A stretch of 64,000 nucleotides of DNA from Neoarius graeffei. Taxonomy: Eukaryota; Chordata; Actinopteri; Siluriformes; Ariidae. Of this stretch, positions 48,911 to 59,284 are shown in pieces. How positions within the stretch are numbered: position 1 is the stretch's first letter; every line of letters starts with the position of its first letter. The stretch lies in NCBI RefSeq assembly GCF_027579695.1, contig NC_083575.1, positions 35,603,382 to 35,667,381 of the forward strand, read 5' to 3'. A program made the position numbers and the translations under genes. Below the pieces are notes generated by a model, which ran no database searches, was not told the origin of the DNA, and saw only the letters and a list, made by a program, of their open reading frames with translations.

Positions 48911-50844
48911 ACTAGTCAAAAATTTGGACACACCTAATTATTAATTAAAAAGCATTCACACTTCATGTCTTAAAGTAATGATGTTTCTCTTTACTTCACT
49001 AAGCAGTTCCGGACATAATATGGATTACTACAGTTGTGGAACAGGGCTATTTACTGTATTTTTAACAGTTATTCCACGAAATCAAGTTGTACATGAGCTG
49101 GCAGCCGACAAGGCAGGTAGCACCGAGTTGGCTATAAGCCATGTATGACGAGATTGAGTGGAGTAACTGTTATTTTATCTACATTCACTGGATTTTGAGA
49201 AGTGTATTTCAATTTTTTGCAAATTTGATAGATAAAAATTTAATACAAAATGTCCGACAAAATCAATTCCGCTTAGAATTTTAAGAACCGGTGAAATTAC
49301 AGTAGCAATTTGTGAAAAATGCAATAATAATTCTTGGAAAAAAAAAAAGATACGTTCTTACCATCAAATACTTTCATTCCATTTTGTTGCTTTTTTATTT
49401 TTTGGGGTTTTGTTTTCGAGTAGAGTTTTTATTTCGTCCTCGGTTGGCTCAGCAAAACGCTCCGCCATTTTGTTTTTCTCTACTCACGTTATCCTTGACT
49501 TGCAAGTGACGTCAAAGCAAAATAGAAACCTGGATGTCAGCCATGTTGGTGGAGATACAAATGCGGGGTCAAGTGACCTTCTATACAAAACAGTCACGTG
49601 TGCGCAACTCTCCTTGTCTTTCCACTGCTTTAAGCGTTCTTTTAGCTATGCCATATCTTTGTGCTGGATATGGTTATGGTCACAACAGTACTCGTGACCG
49701 TGGCACGTTCCGATTTTTTAGAATTCCATCCGTGATCTGGAAAAAGGGCGAAGAAACTCCGAGGCTTACTATGGAGAGGAGACGAACACGGCTGAACAAC
49801 ATCGGCAGGGCTGATCTAACAGAGGCTAAAACCAAACCAGCTCGTGTTTGCAGTAATCATTTTATCTCAGGTGAGATTTAAAAGCTCTCTCAATAATATC
49901 ATGGAAGAATTTTATTTCGTGTTGCTAGAATCTTGCTATAAAATGAGCGTTCTCTTGTCGTGGTTTGTTTGGTTGTTGTTATAATTTTAACACGTGTATT
50001 ACCATTTCGCTTCTAGGAGTGCCAGCAAGATTATACGATAGAAACAATCCAGACTGGGCACCCACTCAGAAAAGGGGCTGTGTTTCGTCCAAGGTCGGAC
50101 TTGATTCTTCGGCACCCAAACCAGATCGAATGCGGTATCTGGGTACTCAATGGTTGGTAGAAGAGTCTTATCTTCAGAAAAGTCTGACTTTTTAAAATAA
50201 TATGGGTCGAAACCACACACACACACACCTATCTTCTCTTTGTATCGAATCTTCGCTCGACCGTTCAAATCGTGGTAATACTGAGAAAATTCTGCATTGT
50301 TTACAGACACGCTTTCAGCGGCTGCCATCCTCGTTGCTTTGTATATCCACCATCATGGTGGATGCTCATGATGTAGCGCATTTTGATCATGTGGTTGCAA
50401 GTCATCTATATGAGCTGATAGCCTAGTAGTAGAGTAGCCAATCAGAGCACACGACTGCTCATATCCAGTGAATGTGGATAGAATAATTACTGTTTGATCT
50501 GAAACACATTAAGAAGGCAAGAAAATCCACTAACTATTTTTAACAAGGCACCTGTTAATTGAAAAGCACTACACGTGATTACCTCATGAACCTGGTTAAG
50601 ATAATGCCAATAGTGTGCAAATCATCATCATTAGGGTAAACACTGGCTACTTTAAAGAATCTAAAATATGAAACATGTTTTGTTTTTAACAATTTTTTTT
50701 TAATTTACCACATAATTCCCTATATGTTCCATATGTTATTTCATATAGTTTTGATGTCTTCACTATTGTTCTATAGTGTAGGAAACAGTTAAAATACAGA
50801 AAATCTATGAATGAGTAGGTATGTCCAAACTTTTGACTGGTACA
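48911..50844 (+). mobile_element. TA-bounded element H, copy 2, with nested THAP element
   Basis: The ends CTAGTCAAAAATTTGGACAC at 48911 and the complement of CAGTCAAAAGTTTGGACATA at 50844 lie next to TA. The element without its insert is about 1 kb. It matches copy 1 at 27670-29700. Rex3 inserted immediately at its left border. Inside are a second inverted pair (TCTACATTCACTGGAT near 49,175; complement near 50,470) and the THAP element. Confidence 0.6.
49490..50409 (+). mobile_element. P-like THAP transposon remnant, copy 1
   Basis: The ends TATCCTTGACTTGCAAG and the complement of TATAGATGACTTGCAAC are inverted. ATG at 49651 opens a THAP finger: CAGYGYGHNSTRDRGTFRFF, RIPSVIW, then RVCSNHFISG before a GTGAG donor near 49,871. 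A second exon after a TCGCTTCTAG acceptor reads GVPARLYDRNNPDWAPTQK, the usual THAP-to-linker sequence of P-type transposases. The catalytic part is absent. A Cys of the finger is replaced (CGH becomes YGH at GYGYGH), so the zinc site is damaged. Confidence 0.75.
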
Positions 50845-50977
50845 GGATTTCCTTGCCTTCATCATCACTCAGGATTTGCCCCTTGGGCCATGCAAACACT
50901 CAGCCCCAGTTACAGACAAAGTGAAGACTTGGGAAGAGTAAAAGAAAATGGGGGGAAAAAATGTAAAGCAAGTCTAC

Positions 50978-51071
50978 CGGTTATACAGCATGAGCCAATG
51001 GTGAAGAAAGCCAACTCAAAGCGTCCTCTTGTCTTGTTGGCACCAGTGGGCAAAATTAACTCATCTGCATC
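50978..51071 (-). CDS. timm23: timm23 exon encoding LPTGANKTRGRFELAF
   Basis: The exon lies between acceptor TGCTCTCCAG and donor GTAGAC. It reads DADELILPTGANKTRGRFEL then AFFTIGSCCITG in 94 bases, phase 0 in and 1 out. This is the stretch leading into the first membrane helix and is near-identical to vertebrate TIMM23 (human DTDEFILPTGANKTRG). The conservation shows the locus derives from a real timm23. Confidence 0.93.
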
Positions 51072-51559
51072 CTGGAGAGCATTTATGGTTGTAATAACAT
51101 ATTTAATCATGGCCACAGCCTTTAACTTTCAATTTCTAGCTGAACAGAGATTGAATTGGGAACCAGGTATAATATTAGTGAGCAAGTAATCGTAATAACT
51201 CATACAAGCCACATGTTTGGGAACATTTAAGTCAGTCAATCAAAAGGATTTGTGTCACTGCAGGCTTGGTAATGCACACAAAGCACAGGAAATTACAAGA
51301 ACATTATTTAATCCCATTTTGATAGAAAACAAGCATTTTCAACCCAGGTTTAAACAAAAAGCAATAACAAGCATATTTAAAAGCCAGACAGCACAGCAGA
51401 TAGCTTTGACACCTCACAGTTCAGCTTGTGTTACTTCTCCTTTAGCGTTCTGCCTGATGGTTGACGGCAGTTCTCACGGTTTCAGCCATCAAAGTTTCTA
51501 GGGAAGAATTACAGTAGTGGCTTCCTGCTGCCTTCTACTAGATTATTATAGAGGTTTTC

Positions 51560-52168
51560 TCTTCTCAACCATTCACACCTATGGATAATTTAGAGTAGCC
51601 AGTTAACCTAACAAGGGCGGCACGGTGGTGTAGTGGTTAGCGCCGTCGCCTCACAGCAAGAAGGTCCAGGTTTGAGCCCCGTGGCCAACGAGGGCCTTTC
51701 TGTGCGGAGTTTGCATGTTCTCCCCGTGTCCGCGTGGGTTTCCTCCGGGTGTTCTGGTTTCCCCCACAGTCCAAAGACATGCGGGTTAGGTTAACTGGTG
51801 ACTCTAAATTGACCATAGGTGTGAATGTGAGTGTGAATGGTTGTCTGTGTCTATGTGTCAGCCCTGTGATGACCTGGCGACTTGTCCAGGGTGTACCCCG
51901 CCTTTCGCCTGTGGTCAGCTGGGATAGGCTCCAGCTTGCCTGCAACCCTGTAGAACAGGATAAAGCAGCTAGAGATAATGGATGGACAGTTAACCTAACT
52001 GCATGTCTTTGGACTGTGGGGGAAACTGGAGCACCCGGAGGAAATACACGCAGACACGGGGAGAACATGCAAACTCCACACAGAAAGGCCCCGGTCACCC
52101 ACTGGGCTCGAACCCAGAACCTTCTTGCTGTGAGGCAACAGTGCTAACCACTACACCACCGTGCCGCC
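51560..52168 (-). mobile_element. Antisense SINE split by a sense SINE
   Basis: The antisense SINE sequence (AACCATTCACACCTATGG) breaks at 51612 and continues from 51988 to its head (complement GGCGGCACGGTGGTGTAGTG) at 52168. The 12-base target AGTTAACCTAAC occurs at both edges of the inserted copy (51601-51612 and 51988-51999). The antisense copy lacks its own tail region. Confidence 0.85.
51613..51987 (+). mobile_element. Sense SINE inserted into the antisense SINE
   Basis: A full-length copy with A-box, B-box (slightly mutated, GGTTTGAGCCCC) and a GATAATGGATGG tail, inside a perfect 12-bp duplication. Transcripts through both copies could fold into a long stem. Confidence 0.9.
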
Positions 52169-52199
52169 CCTTGTGTTACTGCCTGTATGTGTGATGTCT

Positions 52200-53138
52200 C
52201 CATGGGTTTCCTCAGGTTTCTCAGATTTCTTTCCGGCTCCAGAAACATGCCTGTAGGTGGCTCTAATTTGCTCCTAGGTCTAAATAGTGCCAGTGTTGAA
52301 CTGACTTCTCATGCAGGGTGTATTTCTGCCTCATAGCAAGTGTTCCTGTGATATGCTCAAGATCCACCTGAGCAGGATACAATTTATACTGAAAAGGAAT
52401 AAATGAAAGAGTATTTAACGCCTTGATAACAGGTTGGAATTAAGTGTCTTAAATGAAATCCTGACATCTGGCGCAATGATGTTAAAATAGTGACTTTGTG
52501 TTACGGTACATTTAACTATAGATTGGTTATTGAAGATATAAATTTGTGCTCGGGAAATGACAGTACACTCTTAGAAAATAAAGTACATTTTATACATACA
52601 GGACACTTTTTCAATGGAATAAAAACGTGTTCTATTCCCTTCTAGCGGGTTTCATTCATTTGGTTTGATAGCATGCAATATTATTAGTATATCGCTTATC
52701 CTACGTGTCTTATGTCACTCTACCCAATGGAAAACGAGCGCTGAATATGGTTTACGATATTGCATGGTTGTCAAGACATCATGATGCCACACGGAGCTGA
52801 TGCAAATATTCAATGAGAAATTTTTCTGCTGCACATGCGCAGAAGCATTTCCTTGTTCACTGGCGGCGCCCACAGTAGACTGTCAAAGTGAATTTAAAAT
52901 GCTATAAAGATACGCAGTACACGTAAAACTTCCACGCTAGCAAGCAACTATGACAATTTGTAAACAAACCTGGCTGCCAGTAAAATCTAGAATTGTTCCA
53001 TCGAATGTGTGTATTATAATAATAATGGCTGTTTTTTTCATGGTATATCATATATTCCATTCAGCTAGCACGATATTGAACGAGTCATATTATTATTATT
53101 ATTATTATTATACATACACAGTCAATGGAACAATTATA
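52200..53138. other. Repeat-derived intronic sequence
   Basis: 52,200-52,330 resembles an eroded SINE (CATGGGTTTCCTCAGG). 52,660-52,870 is homologous, in reverse, to 56,930-57,030 (shared GCGCATGTGCAGCAGAAAA and TTGTCTTGACAAC blocks). A (TTA)n tract lies at 53,088-53,112. No exon seen. Confidence 0.45.
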
Positions 53139-54785
53139 CAGTTAGGTCCATAAATATTTGGACAGAGACAACATTTTTCTAATTTTGGTTCTGTACATTA
53201 CCACAATGAATTTTGAACAAAACAATTCAGATGCAGTTGAAGTTCAGACTTTCAGCTTTAATTCAGTGGGTTGAACAAAATGATTGCATAAAAATTGAGG
53301 AACTGAAGCATTTTTTAAACACAATCCCTTCATTTCAGGGGCTCAAAAGTAATTGGACAAATTAAATAATTGTAAATAAAATGTTCATTTCTAATACTTG
53401 GTTGAAAACCCTTTGTTGGCAATGACTGCCTGAAGTCTTGAACTCATGGACATCACCAGACGCTGTGTTTCCTCCCTTTTAATGCTCTGCCAGGCCTTTA
53501 CTGCAGCAGTTTTCAGTTGCTGTTTGTTTGTGGGCCTTTCTGTCTGAAGTTTAGTCTTTAACAAGTGAAATGCATGCTCAATTGGGTTGAGATCAGGTGA
53601 CTGAATTGGCCATTCAAGAACATTCCACTTCTTTGCTTTAATAAACTCCTGGGTTGCTTTGGCTTTATGTTTTGGGTCATTGTCCATCTGTATTATGAAA
53701 CGCCGACCAATCAGTTTGGCTGCATTTGGCTGGATTTGAGCACACAGTATGTCTCTGAATACCTCAGAATTCATCCGGCTGCTTTTGTCCTGTGTCACAT
53801 CATCAATAAACACTAGTGACCCAGTGCCACTGGCAGCCATGCATGCCCAAGCCATCACACTGCCTCTGCCGTGTTTTACAGATGATGTGGTATGCTTTGG
53901 ATCATGAGCTGTACCACGCCTTCGCCATACTTTTTTCTTGCCATCGTTCTGGTCGAGGTTGATCTTGGTTTCATCTGTCCAAGGAATGTTCTTCCAGAAC
54001 TGTGCTGGCTTTTTTAGATGTTTTTTAGCAAAGTCCAATCTAGCCTTTTTATTCTTGAGGCTTATGAGTGGCTTGCACCGTGCAGTGAACCCTCTATATT
54101 TACTTTCATGCAGTCTTCTCTTTATGGTAGATTTGGATATTGATATGCCTACCTCCTGGAGAGTGTTGTTCACTTGATTGGCTGTTGTGAAGGGGTTTGT
54201 CTTCACCATGGAAATTATTCTGCGATCATCCACTACTGTTGTCTTCTGTGGGTCTCCAGGTCTTTTTGCATTGATGAGTTCACCAGTGCTTTCTTTCTTT
54301 CTCAGGATGTACCAAACTGTAGATTTTGCCACTCCTAATATTGTAGCAATTTCTCGGATGGTTTTTTCCTGTTTTTGCAGCTTAAGGATGGCTTGTTTCA
54401 CCTGCACGGAGAGCTCCTTTGACCGCATGTTTTCTTCACAGCAAAAGCTTCCAAATACAAGCACCACACCTCAAATCAACTCCAGGCCTTTTATCTGCTT
54501 GATTGTGAATGACATAACAAAAGAATTGCCCACACCTGCCCATGAAATAGCCTTTGAGTCAATTGTCCAATTACTTTTGGTCCCTTTAAAAACAGGGTGG
54601 CACAGGTTAAGGAGCTGAAACTCCTAAACCCTTCATCCAGTTTTAATGTGGATACCCTCAAATGAAAGCTGAAAGTCTGGACTTTATGTCCATGTCCATT
54701 ATATAACTATAACTTGAATATGTTTCAGTAAACAGGTAAAAAAACAAAATTTGTGTCAGTGTCCAAATATATATGGACATAACTG
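53139..54785 (-). mobile_element. Tc1-like element F, apparently complete
   Basis: 1,647 bp between TA dinucleotides (53137-53138 and 54786-54787). The ends CAGTTAGGTCCATAAATATT and the complement of CAGTTATGTCCATATATATT are inverted. The transposase on the - strand is unbroken. It is the only Tc1 element in the window without a frame break. End divergence suggests it is not brand new. Confidence 0.9.
53391..54428 (-). CDS. Tc1-type DD34E transposase, open reading frame intact
   Basis: A transposase that cuts and reinserts its element at TA sites. Starting at the family-typical MRSKELS (54428; an ATG 13 codons upstream is less likely), it has 345 residues, the normal Tc1 length. The N-terminus has two helix-turn-helix units (REIATILGVAKSTVWYILRK; ISKSTIKRRLHES). 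The catalytic residues are Asp in PWTDETKINL, Asp in IQMDNDPKHKA and Glu in SPDLNPIEHAF, with 34 residues between the last two. The Gly-rich box GRGSVMAWACM is present. The end STKY is standard. No stop or frameshift is seen, so it may be functional or only recently silenced; activity cannot be told from sequence. Confidence 0.92.
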   Translation of the reverse strand: MRSKELSVQVKQAILKLQKQEKTIREIATILGVAKSTVWYILRKKESTGELINAKRPGDPQKTTVVDDRRIISMVKTNPFTTANQVNNTLQEVGISISKSTIKRRLHESKYRGFTARCKPLISLKNKKARLDFAKKHLKKPAQFWKNIPWTDETKINLDQNDGKKKVWRRRGTAHDPKHTTSSVKHGRGSVMAWACMAASGTGSLVFIDDVTQDKSSRMNSEVFRDILCAQIQPNAAKLIGRRFIIQMDNDPKHKAKATQEFIKAKKWNVLEWPIQSPDLNPIEHAFHLLKTKLQTERPTNKQQLKTAAVKAWQSIKREETQRLVMSMSSRLQAVIANKGFSTKY

Positions 54786-54941
54786 TAGATTTTACAAAAA
54801 GTTAAGAACAGGGGAGTAATTTACCAATATTGAATGCTGATTCTGATCAGTATCAATCCAGTGTACATGTACAAAGTCAGTCAAAGTTCTAACAATCAAA
54901 AAATTGTACAAGTCCAAAAAGCCTGAACAACAACCCAACTT

Positions 54942-55315
54942 CTCATCTCATTATCTCTAGCCGCTTTATCCTGTTCTACAGGGTCGCAGGCAAGCTGGAA
55001 CCTATCCCAGCTGACTACGGGCAAAAGGCGGGGTACACCCTGGACAAGTCACCAGGTCATCACAGGGCTGACACATAGACACAGACAACCATTCACACTC
55101 ACATTCACACCTACGGTCAATTTAGAGTCACCAGTTAACCTAACCTGCATGTCTTTGGACTGTGGGGGAAACCGGAGCATCTGGAGGAAACCCACGCGGA
55201 CACGGGGAGAACATGCAAACTCTGCACAGAAAGGCCCTCGCCAGCCACGGGGCTCAAACCCGGACCTTCTTGCTGTGAGGCGACAGCGCTAACCACTACA
55301 CCACCGTGCCGCCCC
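54942..55315 (-). mobile_element. Antisense tRNA-derived SINE with 10-bp TSD
   Basis: Full-length copy from tail (TCTCATCTCATTATCTCTAG) to head (ACCACCGTGCCGCCCC). The duplication AACCCAACTT lies at 54932-54941 and 55316-55325. Confidence 0.9.
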
Positions 55316-55337
55316 AACCCAACTTATATACAAGCTG

Positions 55338-56372
55338 TATCCTTGACTTGCAAGTGACGTCAAAGCAAAACAGAAACCTGGATGTCGGCCATGTTGGTGG
55401 AGATACAAATGCGGGGTCAAGCGACATTCCATACAAAACACAGTCAGGCGTGTGCAACTCTTTTTTTTTTCCCCACTGCTTTTAGCCATGCCATATCTTT
55501 GTGCTGTATATGGTTGTGGTCACAACAGTACTCGTGACCGTGGCATGTTCCAATTTTTTAGAATTCCGTCCGTGATTCAGAAAGAGCGCGAGGAAACTCT
55601 GAGGCTTAGTATGAAGAGGAGACGAGGGGCTCAGGACACTTCGTCCAGTGAACATTTCATCCAATAGTTAAGATATTCCATCCAAAGCCTTTTTCAGACG
55701 CACTATCAATTATTTTATATTTCAGGTATTCCAGTGTTCGTGAATGAAAGCCCTGCGAGAGCGTTGCTCTGCGCCTAAAGAGTTAACATGATCCAGGCGG
55801 CTTTAAAAATTAATAACTTGGCCAACAAAGCTCGCAGCGAAGCCAAATTTGACAGGCACCTCCCTCTAAGTCTCCCCCTTGGAAAGAGCACAGTCTTGGG
55901 TCGGTAGGACTGTGCCTCAGCCCGGGATTCATGAACGAAGCCCCCGTGAGAGTGCTGCTCGGCACCTAAAGATTTAACATGATCCACACTATGGCACTCA
56001 TTTGGTTTACAAAAATGTGTTTTGCTTCGGTCAAATTCCATTGAGAATTCCTCCTTTTTTCAAACAAACAAATACCTGAAATATAAAATAACTGATAGTG
56101 CGTATGAAAAAGGCTTTGGAAGAAATGATCTGTATTTGTACTCAATGGTTGGTAGAAGCATCTTATCTTCAGAAAAGCCTGACTTTTTAAAAATAATATG
56201 GGTCAAAACTACACATATCTATCTTCGCTCGATCGTTCAAATCATGACAAAATTCAGCATTGTTTACAGGTATGCTTTCATCAGCTGCCATCCTAGTTTC
56301 TTTGTATATCCACCATCGTGGTGGACACTCATGACGTAGCACATTTTGATCACGTGGTTGCAAGTCATCTAT
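55338..56372 (+). mobile_element. P-like THAP transposon remnant, copy 2
   Basis: Same ends as the copy at 49490 (TATCCTTGACTTGCAAG). The THAP exon at about 55,490 (CAVYGCGHNSTRDRGMFQFF, RIPSV) keeps the finger Cys lost in copy 1. It then diverges and is cut short: the Arg-Cys-x-x-His end is replaced by a short unrelated frame. An insert at 55,736-56,040 has internal direct repeats. The flanks ACAAGCTG and ACAGGTTG (55330-55337, 56373-56380) match 6 of 8 and may be an aged target duplication. Confidence 0.75.
55736..55985 (+). repeat. Pair of ~58-bp direct repeats inside the P-like element
   Basis: 55736-55793 and 55927-55985 share the pattern TTC.TGAA.GAA.GCCC, then GAGAG.G.TGCTC.GC and CCTAAAGA.TTAACATGATCCA. 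Spacing is about 190 bp. Probably a separate small insertion in this copy, absent from copy 1. Confidence 0.6.
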
Positions 56373-56559
56373 ACAGGTTGACAGTTCAAGTTCAAAGTTA
56401 CTTTTGGTAGTAGTTAATTGTTACATTGCAGTTGCTCAAAACAAAAGGGCCTTGCTGAGTGAAGTCCACGAGCGAAGTCCTTTTGTAAAAGTCTCAGTCA
56501 CTTTTCCTCACTTCCAAGTAGAACTTTGACAATATTTCTGCTATTGCTCTCTTTTTTTT

Positions 56560-56870
56560 ATGTCCGTTGGTATGTTTTTCTCTTGTAAATATTCGAGAAG
56601 AATATCCAGTGAAGTTTTGATAGCCTTTCAGGTGTTCAGCACGTCTTTCTCTTTACATCTTCCACTTTTAATGAAGCAAACCTCGCAGCCATGTTTGTGT
56701 ACAAACTGTCACAGTCACTCGCTAGCGTGGAAGTTTTACATCTTCAATGTGTCTCTTTTCCAGTTTTTTTTGTCCGTTGGTACGTTTTTCTCTTGTAAAT
56801 ATGCATGAAGAATATATAATGAAGTTTTGGTAGCCTTTCAGGTGTTCAGCACGTCTTTAGTTTCAGTTTA
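56560..56870 (+). repeat. Tandem duplication of a ~200-bp unit
   Basis: GTCCGTTGGTATGTTTTTCT, CTTGTAAATATTCG and AGCCTTTCAGGTGTTCAGCA occur at 56563-56650 and again at 56770-56855 with few changes. No coding meaning is evident. Confidence 0.7.
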
Positions 56871-57027
56871 TTTATTTCGTGCTTAAACCGAGCACTGAAT
56901 TAACCCCCTTCTCTCTCTCCCGGCTGACAAAGAAATGATTGTGCGCATGTGCAGCAGAAAAGTTTTGTGATTGGATCTTCGCATGAGCTCCGAAGTGTGA
57001 CGTCGTTGTCTTGACAACGTGCAATAT

Positions 57028-57156
57028 ATATTTATTATTTACCAGCTAGGAGGTCCGTATCATGAAATACCGTGACCGAGGTCTTGAAAAAGTATTTCCA
57101 AGGCTGAGGTCACGGTATTTCACGATATGGACCGACCTTAAGCTGGTAAATAATAC
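57028..57156. repeat. Large imperfect palindrome
   Basis: The left arm (TTTACCAGCTAGGAGGTCCG, ATGAAATACCGTGACC) and right arm (reverse complement TTTACCAGCTTAAGGTCGG, TGAAATACCGTGACC) fold on a centre near 57,091. Stem is about 60 bases with few mismatches. The flanking CGTTGTCTTGACAACG is itself palindromic. Likely the end or core of an unclassified dispersed element also seen at 52,660-52,870. Confidence 0.65.
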
Positions 57157-57534
57157 ATTCATTTTTTTTCTTTACAAAATTCTAAACAGAAAAATGAGTG
57201 CCCAAAAGGGAAACCATATTTAGAACAAACCTGCTACGAGCTCGTTTTCGGCTTTCTCCTAAAATGTTTTCTTTTATTTCGTCTTCATCAGGGTAGCAAA
57301 ACTCACTTTCGCTGTGAACACTGTTGTTATCACTATCCATGCTATAAAATTAATGCTATTATACTGAGAAATGTGAAAATAAAGGTTGACAAAAAAATTG
57401 CTACCATTTTTGTTGTTGTTGTGAATGAGTGAGTCGCCAAAGGTCCGTAACCAGGGTCTGGATCATAGGATTCCGAACCACTCGCGAGCCAATCAGAGCG
57501 CACAATTTAATGGAAACCGGACCGCGAAAAATAA

Positions 57535-57905
57535 TATGACATGAAGAAGAAACCTTGAGAGGAACCAGACTCAAAAAGGAACCCATCCTCATTTGGGCAA
57601 CAACAGACAACATGACTACAACATTAACAGTTTTAAAATGGTCAGTTTCGTTGATGTTATAACTCTTCATTGATGGAAACTTGAGTGCAAAACTGTTCAT
57701 GACAACTGCAGTCCTAAAGTTAGCAAGTTAACTGTAGTCCTCAGCCATAAAAGCATTACTGTAAGCATCCAGAGCGTCTTCCAAGTGTGACTTTCAACTG
57801 TCCATATGGGGCTGTCCTCCACAGGAGTGACGTGATGAGACTCCAACCAGACATAGGGCATCAGGATGGATCAGGCAGGTCCGAGGAGCAGAAGAGGTTA
57901 GTAAA
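57535..57905 (-). mobile_element. L2 3' UTR fragment
   Basis: Blocks such as AGAGGAACCAGACTCAAAAA and CAGGATGGATCAGGCAGGTC match 37,785-37,985 of the L2 element. There is an unrelated or diverged stretch between. It is 5' truncated and carries no ORF. Confidence 0.75.
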
Positions 57906-57981
57906 AGTGGCCCGTATGTGTATAATAATATTTAGTGCCTTTAGGGGTAGAATAGCTTGTCATTGGGGCAGAACCCTTTAA

Positions 57982-59102
57982 AGTGCATATCACGGGTAAA
58001 TTCAGGAGCAAGATCAATATAATTCTATTTTATATTAAACATTAGTCAAATATCGGTCACATTTTGTATTTTGCGCAAATGTTTTACCTTGCGCAATACT
58101 AGAAGAATTCAGTTGAAATCAAGCCATTTGAGGTGAATTGGTCCGCCTCTGAAAAAACTTGGCATTTGGATTTCCCGGCAAACATTGATTTTCGTGACGT
58201 CGCATGCGGGACGCCTCCCTCTGAATCCTACGTCAGCGCTGGTTTGTTTATGAGAAAACGACCTGGTGGTTTTCTGCAAATTTCTTCAACGTTATCAAGT
58301 AATTATTAAAATGGTTAACAAATGTATCATAGGAGGGTGTAGCAACACCAATCTTGATGGCATTAGTACTCATCGTTTTCCAAAAGACCGGACAATGAGA
58401 GAGAAATGGGAGCGCTTCGTGCGAGGCACCCGGAAAAACTGGCTACTTGCTACAGACTACAGCATTATTTGCGGTGCTCACTTCACAAGGCCCGACAACT
58501 TTGAGAACTATATGCAGTGAGAAATGGGCTTCACAAGGCAACTTGATCTGAAAAAAGACGCAGTTCCATCTGTTAGAATGCCCAAAGCAACACTGTCTCC
58601 ATCTGTGTCAGCGTCACCAAAGGAGCCAGCCATGTTCGTCTCCCCTGACAGAAGGTGAAGTGCCACAGCCCTTCCACCGCCTTATTATTTACATCCCCGT
58701 TGTCTCAGTCGTCTTCACTACTTGAATCATCATCAAATCCAAACAGATGAAGCCCCAATCCTGACATCTCATTATATTCTTCATCCAAAGGTGAAGTAAC
58801 ATTGCGCTCAGGTGACAATTCCATATTTCAATGCAAAATCGCTAGCTGCTAAACTTGGTCTACACAGACTGTGCACTGAAACCATGTAAGCTCTCGCAGC
58901 CTGCTGGCGCTTCCACACGTGACATCATGAATCTGGCTCCAGACTCCCTTGGGATTTTTCCAGACGCGTTTTGTTATTTTATTTTTTTCTGCTGTAGACA
59001 GATGGCCTTGTGAAAAATTACCCTTCTGGATGAGTGTGTAAAGGGACATACTTTCATATAAAAAAAAAAAAAGACAAAAAAAGTTGGTCCAGGATATGCA
59101 CT
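57982..59102 (+). mobile_element. Kolobok-like THAP element, TTAA-flanked
   Basis: The ends AGTGCATATCACGGG and the complement of AGTGCATATCCTGGACC are inverted, each directly bordered by TTAA (57978-57981 and 59103-59106), the Kolobok/piggyBac-type target. ATG 58311 starts a THAP finger (MVNKCIIGGCSNTNLDGIST, HRFPKD, CGAHFTRPDNFE), as reported for Kolobok transposases. A TGA at 58518-58520 interrupts it just before MGFTRQLDLKKDAVPSV, which continues in frame. The catalytic domain is not present. Confidence 0.7.
58311..58520 (+). pseudogene. THAP-domain exon with a premature stop
   Basis: THAP fingers bind DNA through a C2-C-H zinc site. Cys at CIIGGC, Cys-Gly-Ala-His (CGAH), Trp in EKWERFVRG and the Phe-Pro box HRFPKD are all present, so the finger looks well kept. 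The frame stops after NFENYMQ; the same frame then goes on for about 40 sense codons. It could be a host THAP gene fragment carried by the element, but the surrounding TTAA-bounded TIRs favour a transposase exon. Confidence 0.65.
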
Positions 59103-59284
59103 TTAAGGTACTTATTTGTACCATATATGTACCTTTTTGATCCTAAATAGGTACACAGTTACCTTGAGGTCTAATAATGAGCCCTAGGGGGTATATTAGT
59201 ATCGATTGTATCTTGGGGAACAGAAATGGGCTCCTATTTCTGACAGTGTATCAGACACTGTAACAAATTTTACTTATGAGACAC

